Source of the DNA: Acidobacteriota bacterium | GTDB taxonomy: Bacteria > Acidobacteriota > Vicinamibacteria > Vicinamibacterales > UBA2999 | Direction of reading: 5' to 3' | Length of the DNA stretch: 64,000 nt | Assembly (NCBI GenBank): GCA_947482665.1 | Contig: CANKJK010000014.1 | Location: 23,830-87,829, forward strand | In this document: one piece after another, positions 1 through 7,963 of the stretch | Layout: each line of letters starts with the position of its first letter | Numbering within the stretch: the stretch's first letter is position 1 | Notes under the pieces: model-generated | The model's database searches: none | Told to the model about the DNA's origin: nothing | The model's input: only the letters and a program-made list of their open reading frames with translations | Position numbers and translations under genes: made by a program

Positions 1-1
1 C

Positions 2-250
2 CCGATTCTCTGGGCCGCCGCAGCCGGGCGCCAGCGGATGGTGCTGGCCCTGCTCGGCGCCGGCGTGACCTTCGAGCGTGCCGCAGACAAGGCGGCGGCC
101 TGTCTCGCTGATCAGTTGGCCTTCCCTGAGATCGCCACGTCTCTGCGTCAGATCGCGCGACTGCCAGCGCCCTCGGCCTGTCCACCCGCTCCGTCGGGAC
201 CTCCGCTCCTTCCACTCGGCCTTCCCACGCACACTCAGCCGGACCGCTGA
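2..250 (+). CDS. C-terminal end of an ankyrin-repeat-like protein (partial)
   Basis: The gene enters from the left edge of the window; an open frame runs from base 2 to a TGA at 248-250, about 82 residues. Its first part, PILWAAAAGRQRMVLALLGAG, has the look of an ankyrin helix-turn-helix (AA-G----V--LL-AG). A short charged and alanine-rich helix follows, then a proline-rich tail with no recognisable fold. No start codon is assigned because the 5' part is missing; the ATG at 38 lies inside the ankyrin-like unit and is unlikely to be the start. It converges on the glycosyltransferase gene 24 bases away. The family call rests on one repeat unit, so it is tentative. Confidence 0.5.
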   Translation, partial: PILWAAAAGRQRMVLALLGAGVTFERAADKAAACLADQLAFPEIATSLRQIARLPAPSACPPAPSGPPLLPLGLPTHTQPDR

Positions 251-274
251 GATCTCGCCAGGCGGTGCGACTCA

Positions 275-1414
275 TCAGCGCCGACGGAGGCCAAGGAAAC
301 TGAACAAGAAGCTCGTCAGCACGACCTGGCCCCCAAGGCAGATGGCCGTCACGGCGGGAATCGCCACCTGCAACGCGTCACGGCCTGGAAGCAGGCTCGA
401 ACTCCACGGCAGCCAGGCCGCAGCCACGGCCGCACCGACTCCTGAGACAAGAAGGCCGGCACCAACAAGCAGCCCCGTCTCGAGTGTGAATCGTCCGAAG
501 AGCGCTTCCAGCGGCGCGTCCTCAGGAAGCAGGCCTTCGTTGAAGGCATAGATCCGTGCGCAGAACGCGAACGCGACAGCCTGGAATCCGAGCAGGATGG
601 CGGCGGACGATGCCAACAGCAGCCCCTGTCGGAGGGCCGAAGGCGCCCCGGCCAGAAGCACCAGACTCCCAATCGCGCCGCTGGCCATCAGGGCAACACC
701 TGGATACAGAAACAACCACCGCGGGCAATAGAGCAGCATGAAGCGCAGGTGACGCCAGCCATCGCGCCACGGACGCAGGTGCGGCGGCCGGTTGCGGCCG
801 TCCTTGTCGAGCGTGGTCGGCACCTCGACAATCCGCAGTCCGAGCAGCGTGGCCTTGATCACCATCTCGGAGGCGAATTCCATACCGGTCGTCTGCAGAT
901 TGAGCCGCTCGAAGGCCGCACGGGTGAATCCGCGCATGCCGCAGTGAAAATCCCTGGCCGGCGAACGGAAGAAGAGCCGCCCGATCGCGGAGAGCAGGGG
1001 ATTGCCGATGTAGCGGTTCTTCCAGGGCATGGCGCCGGGCCGGATGCCCCCGAGGAAGCGGTTGCCCATCACCAGATCCGCGCCCGCCTGCAGCGCCTCC
1101 ACGAACGGATCGAGGCGCGAGAAGTCGTAGCTGTCGTCCGCGTCGCCCATGATGATGAACCGGCCGCGGGCCGCACGCGCTCCGTGGTAAAGCGCCGAGC
1201 CGTAGCCGCGAACCGGCACATCGATGACACGGGCGCCTTCCCCACGCGCCAAGGCCTGGGATCCATCCGTGGAGCCGTTGTCCGCAACGACGACCTCCGC
1301 GCGCAGGCCCAGCCGGTCCAGACACGCGCGCGCCTTGCGGACGCACACCGCCAGCGTCTCCGCCTCATTGAGGCAGGGCATCAGGACCGTCAGTTCCAGA
1401 TCAGGTTCGGACAT
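275..1414 (-). CDS. Family 2 glycosyltransferase with membrane-anchored C-terminus (dolichol-phosphate mannosyltransferase-like)
   Basis: A 379-residue GT-A glycosyltransferase. The N-terminal half has the usual signature LTVLMPCLNEAETL (residues 8-21), ADNGSTDG (44-51) and the metal-binding DADD motif (91-94), followed by NRF and DFHCGMRGF. The last ~150 residues are hydrophobic and hold about four membrane segments, as in polyprenyl-phosphate sugar transferases that load sugars on a lipid carrier at the inner membrane. The open frame extends further upstream, but that stretch is not conserved in character and lies over the trmO end, so the ATG at 1414 is chosen. It lies downstream of trmO on the same strand with a 28-base gap. 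Sugar and acceptor cannot be read from the sequence. Confidence 0.88.
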   Translation of the reverse strand: MSEPDLELTVLMPCLNEAETLAVCVRKARACLDRLGLRAEVVVADNGSTDGSQALARGEGARVIDVPVRGYGSALYHGARAARGRFIIMGDADDSYDFSRLDPFVEALQAGADLVMGNRFLGGIRPGAMPWKNRYIGNPLLSAIGRLFFRSPARDFHCGMRGFTRAAFERLNLQTTGMEFASEMVIKATLLGLRIVEVPTTLDKDGRNRPPHLRPWRDGWRHLRFMLLYCPRWLFLYPGVALMASGAIGSLVLLAGAPSALRQGLLLASSAAILLGFQAVAFAFCARIYAFNEGLLPEDAPLEALFGRFTLETGLLVGAGLLVSGVGAAVAAAWLPWSSSLLPGRDALQVAIPAVTAICLGGQVVLTSFLFSFLGLRRR

Positions 1415-1442
1415 CGGCGGTGCGATGTTACCGAAATCCGAC

Positions 1443-1883
1443 TCAGCCGCGGCCGGCGTGCTCCATCCACCCGCGGCGTAGTTCGGCGGCGGGCACGCTT
1501 GAGAGATACGGCTTGATATCGAGCACGGGGCTGCCGTCGAGCATGTCCACGCCCGACACGCGAAGGCGGGTTCCCTCACGGCTGAGGAGCCGCACGACGG
1601 TGAGCCCGATCGGATTGGGCCGCCGGGGCGACCGTGTGGCGAACACGCCGTGCGGGCGCGTGTCCGTGGGAGGCACCCCGACCAGTTCGGCCGTGGCTGC
1701 CCGATCGAAGACCCAGATCACGAACAGATGCGAGAAGCCCTCGATGTCGAGCAGGCCGGCCTCGAACGCCGGGTCGATCTCGATCACACCTTCCGCCACG
1801 TGCTCGGCGCCGGGCCCCTTCGGGATCTCCGCCGTCCCGGTGAAGGGCGTGCGCACAACGCCGATGGGACGCATATCGCTCAT
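1443..1883 (-). CDS. trmO: tRNA (N6-threonylcarbamoyladenosine(37)-N6)-methyltransferase TrmO
   Basis: A 146-residue TsaA/YaeB-family protein. Members add a methyl group from S-adenosylmethionine to t6A37 of certain tRNAs reading ACY codons. Hallmarks are visible: the opening PIGVVRTPF (6-14), FATRSPRRPNPIGLTVV (81-97) and DMLDGSPVLDIKPYLSSVP (113-131), the last two forming the cofactor and substrate pocket. The length equals the catalytic core of the family; the extra C-terminal domain of the E. coli protein is missing. The aldo/keto reductase gene ends six bases upstream on the same strand, so the two are probably co-transcribed. The start ATG at 1883 has no strong ribosome-binding site; ATG 1874 is an alternative. 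Confidence 0.9.
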   Translation of the reverse strand: MSDMRPIGVVRTPFTGTAEIPKGPGAEHVAEGVIEIDPAFEAGLLDIEGFSHLFVIWVFDRAATAELVGVPPTDTRPHGVFATRSPRRPNPIGLTVVRLLSREGTRLRVSGVDMLDGSPVLDIKPYLSSVPAAELRRGWMEHAGRG

Positions 1884-1889
1884 GGCCGC

Positions 1890-2858
1890 CTACGCCCGCG
1901 CGATCCGGTTGACCGTGGCCACGTCCTCTGACGTCAGCTGCCACCGGACCGCCGCCGCATTCCCAGCCACCTGTGCCACCGTGCGCGCGCCAGCGATCAC
2001 GGACGCGACCGCCGGCGACGCCAGCAGCCAGCCGAACGCGAGTTCCAGCAGCGTCCAGCCGCGTGACTCGGCAAATACCGCCAGCGCTTCGACGCGGTCC
2101 AGTTCCGCCTCCGTCATCCGGCCCGTGAGTGGCCCCGAGGTCAGGCGTGTGTCCAGTCCCTCCATCCGGCCTCGGCGGTACTTGCCCGTCAACAACCCGG
2201 CCGCGAGGGGAAAGTACGGCAGGAAGGCCGTCCCGGTCTGTTCGCACCAGGCCACCACATCGGCGGCAGACTGATTGAGGATGCTCAGTTCGTTCTGCAC
2301 ACTCACGAACGCCGGCGGTGCCACGGGAAGGTCCGGGCTGAGAGCCGGTTCCGGGCGCACGACCGGGGTCAGCACCGCGGATGCCGCGGCTGCGTCAGTC
2401 AGCTGGGCGACGGTGAAGTTCGAACACCCACCCTCGCGCACCTTCCCGGCACAGATGGCGTCTCCGATCACACCGAGTGTGTCGGCAACGGGCACCGAGG
2501 GATCCGGCTTGTGGAGCTGCCAGAGGTCGATGTAGTCCGTGCCCAACCGGCGTAGACTGGCATCGAGTGACGCGCGCATCGCGTCCGGGTGGGCTTTGCT
2601 GAACTTGGTGGCGATCACCGCCTCCTGGCGACACCCCGCGAGCGCCTGTCCGAGCAGCGCTTCGCTCTCGCCGTAGGACTCTGCGGTGTCGAAGAAGTTG
2701 ATGCCGGCATCCAGTGCGGCGCGCACCACCGAGGCCGCCCCCGCGGCGTCCAGCGTGTTCGGCAGGACCGGCCAGCCGAACGTGTTGCAGCCGACGCCGA
2801 CCACCGACACCGCGAGCGTGCCGATCCGACGGCGCTCCATCTCATGCCCTGACTTCAT
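1890..2858 (-). CDS. Aldo/keto reductase
   Basis: A 322-residue TIM-barrel oxidoreductase of the AKR superfamily, NADPH-dependent and cytosolic, acting on an unknown carbonyl. The catalytic tetrad can be placed: Asp57 and Tyr62 in NFFDTAESYGESE, Lys85 in IATKFSK and His116 in LWQLHKPD. The C-terminal GARTVAQVAGNAAA region is the usual NADP-binding loop (family xIxGAxxxxQxxEN). The start is set at 2858 because GGGAG lies eight bases before that ATG; longer frames reach 2891. It is the first gene of a short minus-strand run with trmO and the glycosyltransferase. The substrate cannot be predicted; members of this subgroup often act as stress-related aldehyde reductases. Confidence 0.9.
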   Translation of the reverse strand: MKSGHEMERRRIGTLAVSVVGVGCNTFGWPVLPNTLDAAGAASVVRAALDAGINFFDTAESYGESEALLGQALAGCRQEAVIATKFSKAHPDAMRASLDASLRRLGTDYIDLWQLHKPDPSVPVADTLGVIGDAICAGKVREGGCSNFTVAQLTDAAAASAVLTPVVRPEPALSPDLPVAPPAFVSVQNELSILNQSAADVVAWCEQTGTAFLPYFPLAAGLLTGKYRRGRMEGLDTRLTSGPLTGRMTEAELDRVEALAVFAESRGWTLLELAFGWLLASPAVASVIAGARTVAQVAGNAAAVRWQLTSEDVATVNRIARA

Positions 2859-2919
2859 ACGTATCTCCCTCACACCGGCTGCCCCGGCCACGCCAGTGAG
2901 CAGGCCTCCGTACAGGCAA

Positions 2920-2943
2920 AGGGGTCAGCGGTTGCTGACCCCT
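2920..2943 (-). terminator. Candidate intrinsic terminator after nrdJ
   Basis: A perfect 10-bp stem, arms 2920-2929 and 2934-2943, with a four-base loop. Read on the minus strand it is followed by TTTG, a short U run. It lies about 250 bases past the nrdJ stop and just before the aldo/keto reductase gene, where a transcript end is expected. The U tract is weak, so it might only be one of the neighbouring palindromes. Confidence 0.4.
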
Positions 2944-3025
2944 CCACGTTGATCCTCTGACGATCGAGAGCGCTCAGCCGCTCCAGCGGAATCAGTCTTG
3001 CGAGCCGAACTCCGAGGCGCGTCCG

Positions 3026-3067
3026 TTCCGGTTCTTCAGTGCCGCGGGCACCGCGTCAGGCGCAGCC
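3026..3067. repeat. 42-bp direct repeat, left copy
   Basis: This copy matches 3162-3203 at 39 of 42 positions (differences at repeat positions 7, 11 and 21). Its partner covers the last codons of nrdJ, so this copy contains a second version of the nrdJ 3' end, including the Gly-Cys-Ala-stop codons on the minus strand. A partial duplication of the gene end is one explanation; a mobile palindromic repeat is the other. Confidence 0.8.
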
Positions 3068-3072
3068 CCTAA

Positions 3073-3208
3073 GGAGCGGCGTCAAGCCGCTCCGGTGGAC
3101 GCTGTCGTCTACGACAGTGGTTGCGCTACGCGCAACCACCCAGAAGGAACGGCTCCAGCCGTTCCGGGTCTGCAGTGCCGCAGGCACCGCGTCAGGCGCA
3201 GCCTGACG
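3073..3208. repeat. Cluster of five short perfect palindromes (REP-like)
   Basis: Five hairpins lie within 136 bases: 3073-3080/3086-3093 (8 bp, GGAGCGGC arm), 3102-3107/3112-3117 (6 bp), 3118-3126/3130-3138 (9 bp, TGGTTGCGC arm), 3146-3154/3157-3165 (9 bp, GGAACGGCT arm) and 3190-3197/3201-3208 (8 bp, CGTCAGGC arm). Loops are two to five bases. The last hairpin includes the final codons and stop of nrdJ. With the left repeat copy and the terminator-like hairpin at 2920 they fill the gap between nrdJ and the aldo/keto reductase gene; no gene is visible in this gap. They may stabilise the nrdJ mRNA end or be remains of REP-type elements. Confidence 0.75.
3162..3203. repeat. 42-bp direct repeat, right copy (overlaps nrdJ 3' end)
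   Basis: Partner of 3026-3067, 136 bases away. Bases 3192-3203 of it are the last four codons of nrdJ, stop included. The overlap shows that the repeat unit and the gene end share sequence. Confidence 0.8.
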
Positions 3209-6047
3209 TGGTGCCGCAGTTGGCGCACTTGTAGCACGCGCCGCTGCGGATCATGATGCTGCCGCAGGTGCTGCACGGCGGGGCATCTTCCTGATTCTGA
3301 ATCGCTGCAAACTCCGACCCGCGCGCCGAGGGTGCGTCAGCCTTCACCGCGGGTGCCGCGGCTGCCACCGGAGCGGCAGCCTCCGCAACCGGCGTCGCGA
3401 CCGCCTCTTCCCTGAGGTTCACGCCCGCGCGGAACTGTGCGTCCGCGGAGAGGAACTTGGTGGCCATCCACCGGAAGATGTAGTCGACGATCGACTTGGC
3501 AAACCGGACCTCGGGGTTCTTCGTCATGCCCGAGGGCTCGAAGCGCGCGTGGCTGAACTTGTCCACCAGCACCTGGAGCGGCACGCCGTACTGCAGCGCA
3601 TAGGAAATCGCCTGCGCAAACGCATCGGCAAAGCCCGAGATCGTCGAGCCCTCCTTCGCCATCGTCAGGAAGATCTCGCCGGGCGTGCCATCGGCAAAGA
3701 GGCCCACGGTGATGTAGCCCTCGTGGCCAGCGATGTCGAACTTGTGCGTGATGGACTGCCGCTCATCCGGGAGCTTCTTCCGCGACGGCCGCTCGACCAC
3801 CTTCACGACTTCCTTCACGACCTCGCGGATACCCTCGGCCGCGCCGACGGCATTGCGGGTATCGGCCACCCCGGCCCTCGACGTATTGAGCGGCTGTGTC
3901 CGCTTGCTGCCGTCGCGGTAGATGGAGATCGCCTTGGCACCGAGCCGCCAGGACTCGATGTAGGCGCGCTCGATGTCCTCCACCGTCGCCTCACGAGGCA
4001 CATTGACGGTCTTGCTGATGGCACCGGAGATGAACGGCTGCGTGGCGCCCATCATCCGGATATGACCCAGGTAATGGATGGAGCGCTCGCCCTGCGCCGG
4101 CTTGAACGCGCAGTCGAATACCGGCAGGTGCTCGTCCTTGAGGAACGGCGCACCCTCGATGGTCTCGTGCTCGTCGATGTAGTGGATGATGGCGTCCACC
4201 TCGGGCTGGGTGTAGCCGAGCTTGCCCAGCGCCATCGGCACGGTCTGGTTGACGATCTTCATCAACCCGCCGCCGACCAGCTTCTTGTACTTCACCAGCG
4301 CGATATCCGGCTCCACGCCCGTCGTATCGCAGTCCATCATGAAACCGATGGTGCCGGTCGGCGCGAGCACCGTGGCCTGCGCGTTCCGATAGCCAAAGTC
4401 CTCGCCCAGTTCGACCGCCTCGTCCCACGCCTGCTTGGCACCGGCCATCAGGTCCGCGGGCACGAACTTCGTGTTGATCTCGGCCACGGCATCGCGATGC
4501 TTGCGCATCACACGGAGGAACGGCTCGGAGTTCTTCTCGTAGCCGGCAAAGGGGCCGCCGTGGTCGCGCGCGACCCGCGCGGACTGCGCGTACGCCTCAC
4601 CCGTCATGACCGCGGTGATGGCGCCCGCGTAGGCCCGGCCCTCATCGCTGTCGTAGGGCAGACCACGCGACATCAGCAGCGCGCCGAGATTGGCATAGCC
4701 GAGGCCGAGGGGCCGGTAGTCGTTGGAATTCTTCTCGATCGCCTTGGTCGGGTAGCTGGCGTTCGGAACGATGATCTCCTGCGCGGTGATGAGCGTGCGG
4801 CACGCGGACTTGAAGGCCGCCACGTCGAGTTCGCCGTTCTCCTTCGTGAACCGCATCAGGTTGATCGACGAGAGGTTGCAGGCCGAGTCATCGAGGAACA
4901 TGTACTCGGAGCAGGGGTTGCTCGCGTTGATCCGATCCGTGTTCGAGCAGGTGTGCCAGTCGTTGACCGTGGTATCGAACTGCATGCCCGGATCGCCGCA
5001 CACCCAGGTGCCTTCGGCGATCTGGCGCATCAGATCGCGGGCCTTGTAGGTATCCATCACGGCGCCGTCGCGCACGGCCTTGGTCTGCCACTGGCCGTCG
5101 TCGAGCACCGCGCGCATGAAGTCGTCGGTGACGCGCACCGAGTTATTGGAGTTCTGGAAGAACACCGAGCCGTACGCGACGCCCGTGAAGGAGCCGTCGT
5201 AGCCGGCGTCGATGAGCGCCCACGCCTTCTTCTCTTCCTCAACCTTGCAGTTGATGAACTCGACGATGTCCGGGTGCTCGGCGTTGAGGATCACCATCTT
5301 CGCGGCGCGGCGCGTCTTGCCACCGGACTTGATCACGCCCGCGAAGGCGTCATACCCCTTCATGAACGACACGGGACCGCTGGCGGTGCCGCCGCCGGCG
5401 AGCACCTCCTTCGATGAACGGATCGCCGAGAGATTGCTGCCCGTGCCGGAGCCGAACTTGAAGAGCATCCCCTCCGTCCTCGCGAGGGTAAGGATGGATT
5501 CCATCGTGTCCTGGACGGAGTTGATGAAGCAGGCCGAGCACTGGGGCGCCTTCTCGAAGCCGCAGTTGAACCACACCGGGCTGTTGAAGGCGGCCTTCTG
5601 GTACACGAGCAGGTGCTTCAGCTCGGCGCTGAAGGCATCGAGGGCGTCGTCATTCGAGAAGTACTTCTGCTCACGGGCCCAGCGGGTGATGGTGTCCACC
5701 ACGCGGCCGATGAGCTGCCGCACGCTGTGCTCGCGCTCGGGCGTGCCCAGCTGTCCGCGGAAGTACTTCGACACCACGATGTTCGTGGCCTGCTGCGACC
5801 AGAACTTCGGAATCTCGACGTCGTTCTGCTCGAAAACGACCTTGCCCTTTTCGTTGCCGATGAGGGCTTTGCGGACCTCCCATTCGACCTCGTCGAACGG
5901 ATCCACCCCTGGCAGGGTGAAATAGCGCGGGAATTCGAGACCCTGCGTCGAAGACGCGACCTTCTTGGCCCGCGAGGCCTCGAGGCTGGTGGACCCTGAT
6001 TGCGGCTGCTGACCGGCAGCAGCTTCGCGAGCGGCGCCTCGCTCCAT
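3192..6047 (-). CDS. nrdJ: Adenosylcobalamin-dependent (class II) ribonucleoside-diphosphate reductase
   Basis: A 951-residue reductase that makes deoxyribonucleotides using a cobalamin-derived radical, in the cytosol. Visible landmarks are FNSPVWFNCG and CSACFINSV (substrate-site and redox Cys), GSGTGSNLSAIRS, NPCSEYMFLDDSACNLSSINL with the radical Cys, and VLAPTGTIGFMMDCDTTGVEPD. After an Ala/Pro-rich linker comes a C-terminal zinc-ribbon with CSTCG, CYKCANCG and a last Cys, typical of this subclass. No NrdB-like partner lies nearby, as expected for class II. ATG 6047 is chosen because GGAGGG lies five bases upstream; ATGs at 6089 and 6068 lack such a site. Two candidate NrdR boxes lie upstream. 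The stop codon lies inside a palindromic repeat. Confidence 0.96.
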   Translation of the reverse strand: MERGAAREAAAGQQPQSGSTSLEASRAKKVASSTQGLEFPRYFTLPGVDPFDEVEWEVRKALIGNEKGKVVFEQNDVEIPKFWSQQATNIVVSKYFRGQLGTPEREHSVRQLIGRVVDTITRWAREQKYFSNDDALDAFSAELKHLLVYQKAAFNSPVWFNCGFEKAPQCSACFINSVQDTMESILTLARTEGMLFKFGSGTGSNLSAIRSSKEVLAGGGTASGPVSFMKGYDAFAGVIKSGGKTRRAAKMVILNAEHPDIVEFINCKVEEEKKAWALIDAGYDGSFTGVAYGSVFFQNSNNSVRVTDDFMRAVLDDGQWQTKAVRDGAVMDTYKARDLMRQIAEGTWVCGDPGMQFDTTVNDWHTCSNTDRINASNPCSEYMFLDDSACNLSSINLMRFTKENGELDVAAFKSACRTLITAQEIIVPNASYPTKAIEKNSNDYRPLGLGYANLGALLMSRGLPYDSDEGRAYAGAITAVMTGEAYAQSARVARDHGGPFAGYEKNSEPFLRVMRKHRDAVAEINTKFVPADLMAGAKQAWDEAVELGEDFGYRNAQATVLAPTGTIGFMMDCDTTGVEPDIALVKYKKLVGGGLMKIVNQTVPMALGKLGYTQPEVDAIIHYIDEHETIEGAPFLKDEHLPVFDCAFKPAQGERSIHYLGHIRMMGATQPFISGAISKTVNVPREATVEDIERAYIESWRLGAKAISIYRDGSKRTQPLNTSRAGVADTRNAVGAAEGIREVVKEVVKVVERPSRKKLPDERQSITHKFDIAGHEGYITVGLFADGTPGEIFLTMAKEGSTISGFADAFAQAISYALQYGVPLQVLVDKFSHARFEPSGMTKNPEVRFAKSIVDYIFRWMATKFLSADAQFRAGVNLREEAVATPVAEAAAPVAAAAPAVKADAPSARGSEFAAIQNQEDAPPCSTCGSIMIRSGACYKCANCGTTSGCA

Positions 6048-6223
6048 GTAACCCTCCGACACAAACATGCGCACCCACCCCGTGGGCACGCGATGGAAGA
6101 ACTTAAAAATAATCCGCTCGGAACCCCCGACATGGGAGCCCGCTGGCCATCTTGTAGCGCTAGCTGGGGTTCGCCTCGGAGCTGGGAGGATCCGGGGTCG
6201 AACGATCCGAAAGCGTGGACCGG

Positions 6224-6252
6224 ATGATGCGCCCTCGCATCTGCCTTGTCAA
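6224..6252 (-). promoter_or_regulatory. Candidate sigma-70 type promoter of nrdJ
   Basis: On the minus strand a perfect TTGACA (6252-6247) is followed after 17 bases by CATCAT (6229-6224, four of six matches to TATAAT). This gives a leader of about 170 bases before nrdJ. The leader can form a stem of GAACCCC with GGGGTTC around 40 bases, but no B12-box or other known riboswitch signature is seen. Confidence 0.5.
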
Positions 6253-6260
6253 GGCGAGAA

Positions 6261-6276
6261 CCACAAGATATGGGGA
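6261..6276. promoter_or_regulatory. Candidate NrdR box, proximal
   Basis: CCACAAGATATGGGGA matches the NrdR operator ACACAATATATTGTGT at 11 of 16 positions, including the central AT-rich core. It sits just upstream of the candidate nrdJ -35 element. NrdR is the ATP/dATP-sensing repressor of ribonucleotide reductase genes and normally binds two such boxes. Confidence 0.5.
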
Positions 6277-6292
6277 TTAATTTCTAGGTCAG

Positions 6293-6308
6293 TCGCAATA
6301 TATGGACT
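6293..6308. promoter_or_regulatory. Candidate NrdR box, distal
   Basis: TCGCAATATATGGACT matches the NrdR operator at 11 of 16 positions. It lies 16 bases from the proximal box, so the centres are 32 bases apart, or three helical turns. That is the arrangement described for paired NrdR boxes. Confidence 0.5.
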
Positions 6309-6390
6309 TTTCGGCGTATTTCATCGCGATCGGCCGGGCGGCCAATCGGGGGCGGGCGGACCTGGATGGCCCGCCCGCATCGGGAGCCAG

Positions 6391-6882
6391 CTAGGGCGCC
6401 GGCGTGGCCGCAATCGGCAGCGGGAAGGGCTGGTAGTCGCGCTTCTTGAAGCGCCAGCCATCCGCCGTCTTCACGATGGTGTCGTGGTACCAGCCGCCGC
6501 CTGTCACGGCAGGCGCTTTGCCTTCTTCGAAGGTCACCAGCGCCACATAGGCCATCCCCTTCGCACCGTCTTCGGAACCCTCGATGAAGACGTTGGTCGG
6601 CATGTGCTTCATCTGGCCCTTGCCCGGGGCGAGGGGCCGCACCATCCCGGTAATGGCCTCCCGGGTACCGCCGGCCACCTTGCCCCCGACGATGAACTGG
6701 GCGTCGGGTGTGTAGACGCTCGCCACGAGCTTCGCGTCGCCGGTGTCAAAGCCGTAGGAGTACTTCGCGTAAATACCCCGGATCTCTTCATAGTCCGCGG
6801 GCGTGAGGGTGGTCTTCTTCTGCGCGAGAGCCGAGGCGGGCAGCGCCAGGCTCAGGGCCACGAGGGCAATCCATCTGTTCAT
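6391..6882 (-). CDS. Exported SnoaL-like / NTF2-fold protein
   Basis: A 163-residue protein with a clear signal peptide (MNRWIALVALSLALPASALA), so it probably acts in the periplasm. The rest has the pattern of the SnoaL-like NTF2 fold: an opening helix with IRGIYAKYSYGFDTGDA (about 34-50), VASVYTPDAQFIVGG, and a closing GGGWYHDTIVKTADGWRFKKRDY. Such domains are small cone-shaped barrels used by isomerases, hydratases or as binding units; the activity here is unknown. AAGGAG sits before the ATG. The VOC-family gene diverges from it across an 79-base gap, suggesting shared control and perhaps a related substrate. A TATACT hexamer at 6918-6913 on the minus strand may be its -10 element. Confidence 0.8.
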   Translation of the reverse strand: MNRWIALVALSLALPASALAQKKTTLTPADYEEIRGIYAKYSYGFDTGDAKLVASVYTPDAQFIVGGKVAGGTREAITGMVRPLAPGKGQMKHMPTNVFIEGSEDGAKGMAYVALVTFEEGKAPAVTGGGWYHDTIVKTADGWRFKKRDYQPFPLPIAATPAP

Positions 6883-6961
6883 CGAAGCTCCTTCCAGTGC
6901 CGTGATTCCGGGAGTATAGCCCCGGTCAAAGGGGCATAATACGGCCCCTTAGGAGACTTCA

Positions 6962-7957
6962 ATGCACATGACTCGTTTCTACGCCGTGACACTCACCGCG
7001 CTCGCCCTCACGGTGAGCCTCGGAACCCCCGCATCGGCCCAGCCGGCCGCCACCATCGGATCGGCGCCGCTGGCGCGCATCGGCGTCGTTGTCCGCGACG
7101 TCGACAAGGCAGTCAAGACCTACGTGGACGTGTTTCAACTCCCCTCGGCCCCGGCCATCTCAACCGTGAAGATCGATCTCGCGAAGGGCAGCATGAAGGT
7201 CAAGCGCGCGACCGTGCAGCTGCCCAACGTGCGGATCGAAATCGATCAGCCACAGGGCAGCGACGGCCCGGCTGCGGCGTATCTGAAGCAGTTTGGCCAG
7301 GGCATCTATCGCGTCGGCTACTCCACGCCAGACGCGCTGGCCACGCGCGTCGCAGCGCTGGAGCAGAAGGGCGGCAAGCTCGTCGCGGGCAAGGCCACCG
7401 GGACGTACGCCTGGGTGGACATGACGCCCAGCCTCGGCACGATCATCGACCTGGTGCAGGACGCCACGCCGATTGCGGCCGGCTCGCCGAACGCGTCCAT
7501 CACCGGCGACAAGGTGATTCTTGCCACGACGGCCATGTCCCACCTCGGGTGGGCGGTGACCAACGCCGACCAGGTCGCCAAGGCCTTCAGCGAAGCCCTC
7601 GGCATCGCCGCGCCGGCCGTCCATGACTACAAGCCTGTGGAGATTCCACCGAACTACACCGCGGACCCCGCGGCCACGCTGCGCCTGACGAGCTGGAAGC
7701 AGGCCAACACGGGCCAGGAGCTGATCCAGTCCATCGGCCAGACCAACTGGACGGACTTCGTCAACCGGCACGGACGGAACAGTGCGCCGCAGCATCTGGC
7801 CTTCCCGGTCGGCGACAAGCTCGCGCAGACCGTGAAGCTCTTTCAGTCGAAGGGGGCGGCCTGGACCAACGGCAAGGTCGGCGGCACCTACATGTATCTG
7901 GACTTCACCGAGACGCTCGGCATCATCTTCGAGCTGAACGGGAGCTGGAAGGAATAG
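6962..7957 (+). CDS. Exported VOC (glyoxalase/dioxygenase-fold) family protein
   Basis: A 331-residue protein with a signal peptide ending near ASAQPA (about residue 28). Two vicinal-oxygen-chelate modules follow: the first opens with LARIGVVVRDVDKAVKTYVDVFQLP, the second with MSHLGWAVTNADQVAKAFSEALG and ends with GGTYMYLDFTETLGIIFEL. Both carry the final acidic residue typical of metal-binding VOC modules, and the second has a His in HLAFPVGDK. The fold serves glyoxalases, epimerases and extradiol dioxygenases, but export is unusual for these, so the reaction is open. AGGAG lies seven bases before ATG 6962, which decides the start over the second Met at 6968. It diverges from the SnoaL-like gene. 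Confidence 0.8.
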   Translation: MHMTRFYAVTLTALALTVSLGTPASAQPAATIGSAPLARIGVVVRDVDKAVKTYVDVFQLPSAPAISTVKIDLAKGSMKVKRATVQLPNVRIEIDQPQGSDGPAAAYLKQFGQGIYRVGYSTPDALATRVAALEQKGGKLVAGKATGTYAWVDMTPSLGTIIDLVQDATPIAAGSPNASITGDKVILATTAMSHLGWAVTNADQVAKAFSEALGIAAPAVHDYKPVEIPPNYTADPAATLRLTSWKQANTGQELIQSIGQTNWTDFVNRHGRNSAPQHLAFPVGDKLAQTVKLFQSKGAAWTNGKVGGTYMYLDFTETLGIIFELNGSWKE

Positions 7958-7963
7958 CGAGAC

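Noticed and set aside
3549..5417. Open frame of 622 residues on the plus strand
   Set aside because: It is the antisense shadow of nrdJ in GC-rich DNA; composition is Arg/His/Val-rich and no family features appear.
6115..6200. tRNA-like sequence with GGGTTC and paired ends
   Set aside because: The arms do not form a cloverleaf: T-arm and acceptor pairing fail on both strands.
6048..6220. Cobalamin riboswitch in the nrdJ leader
   Set aside because: No B12-box (GCCACTG-like) or the usual conserved stems could be found; only a simple long-range stem is visible.
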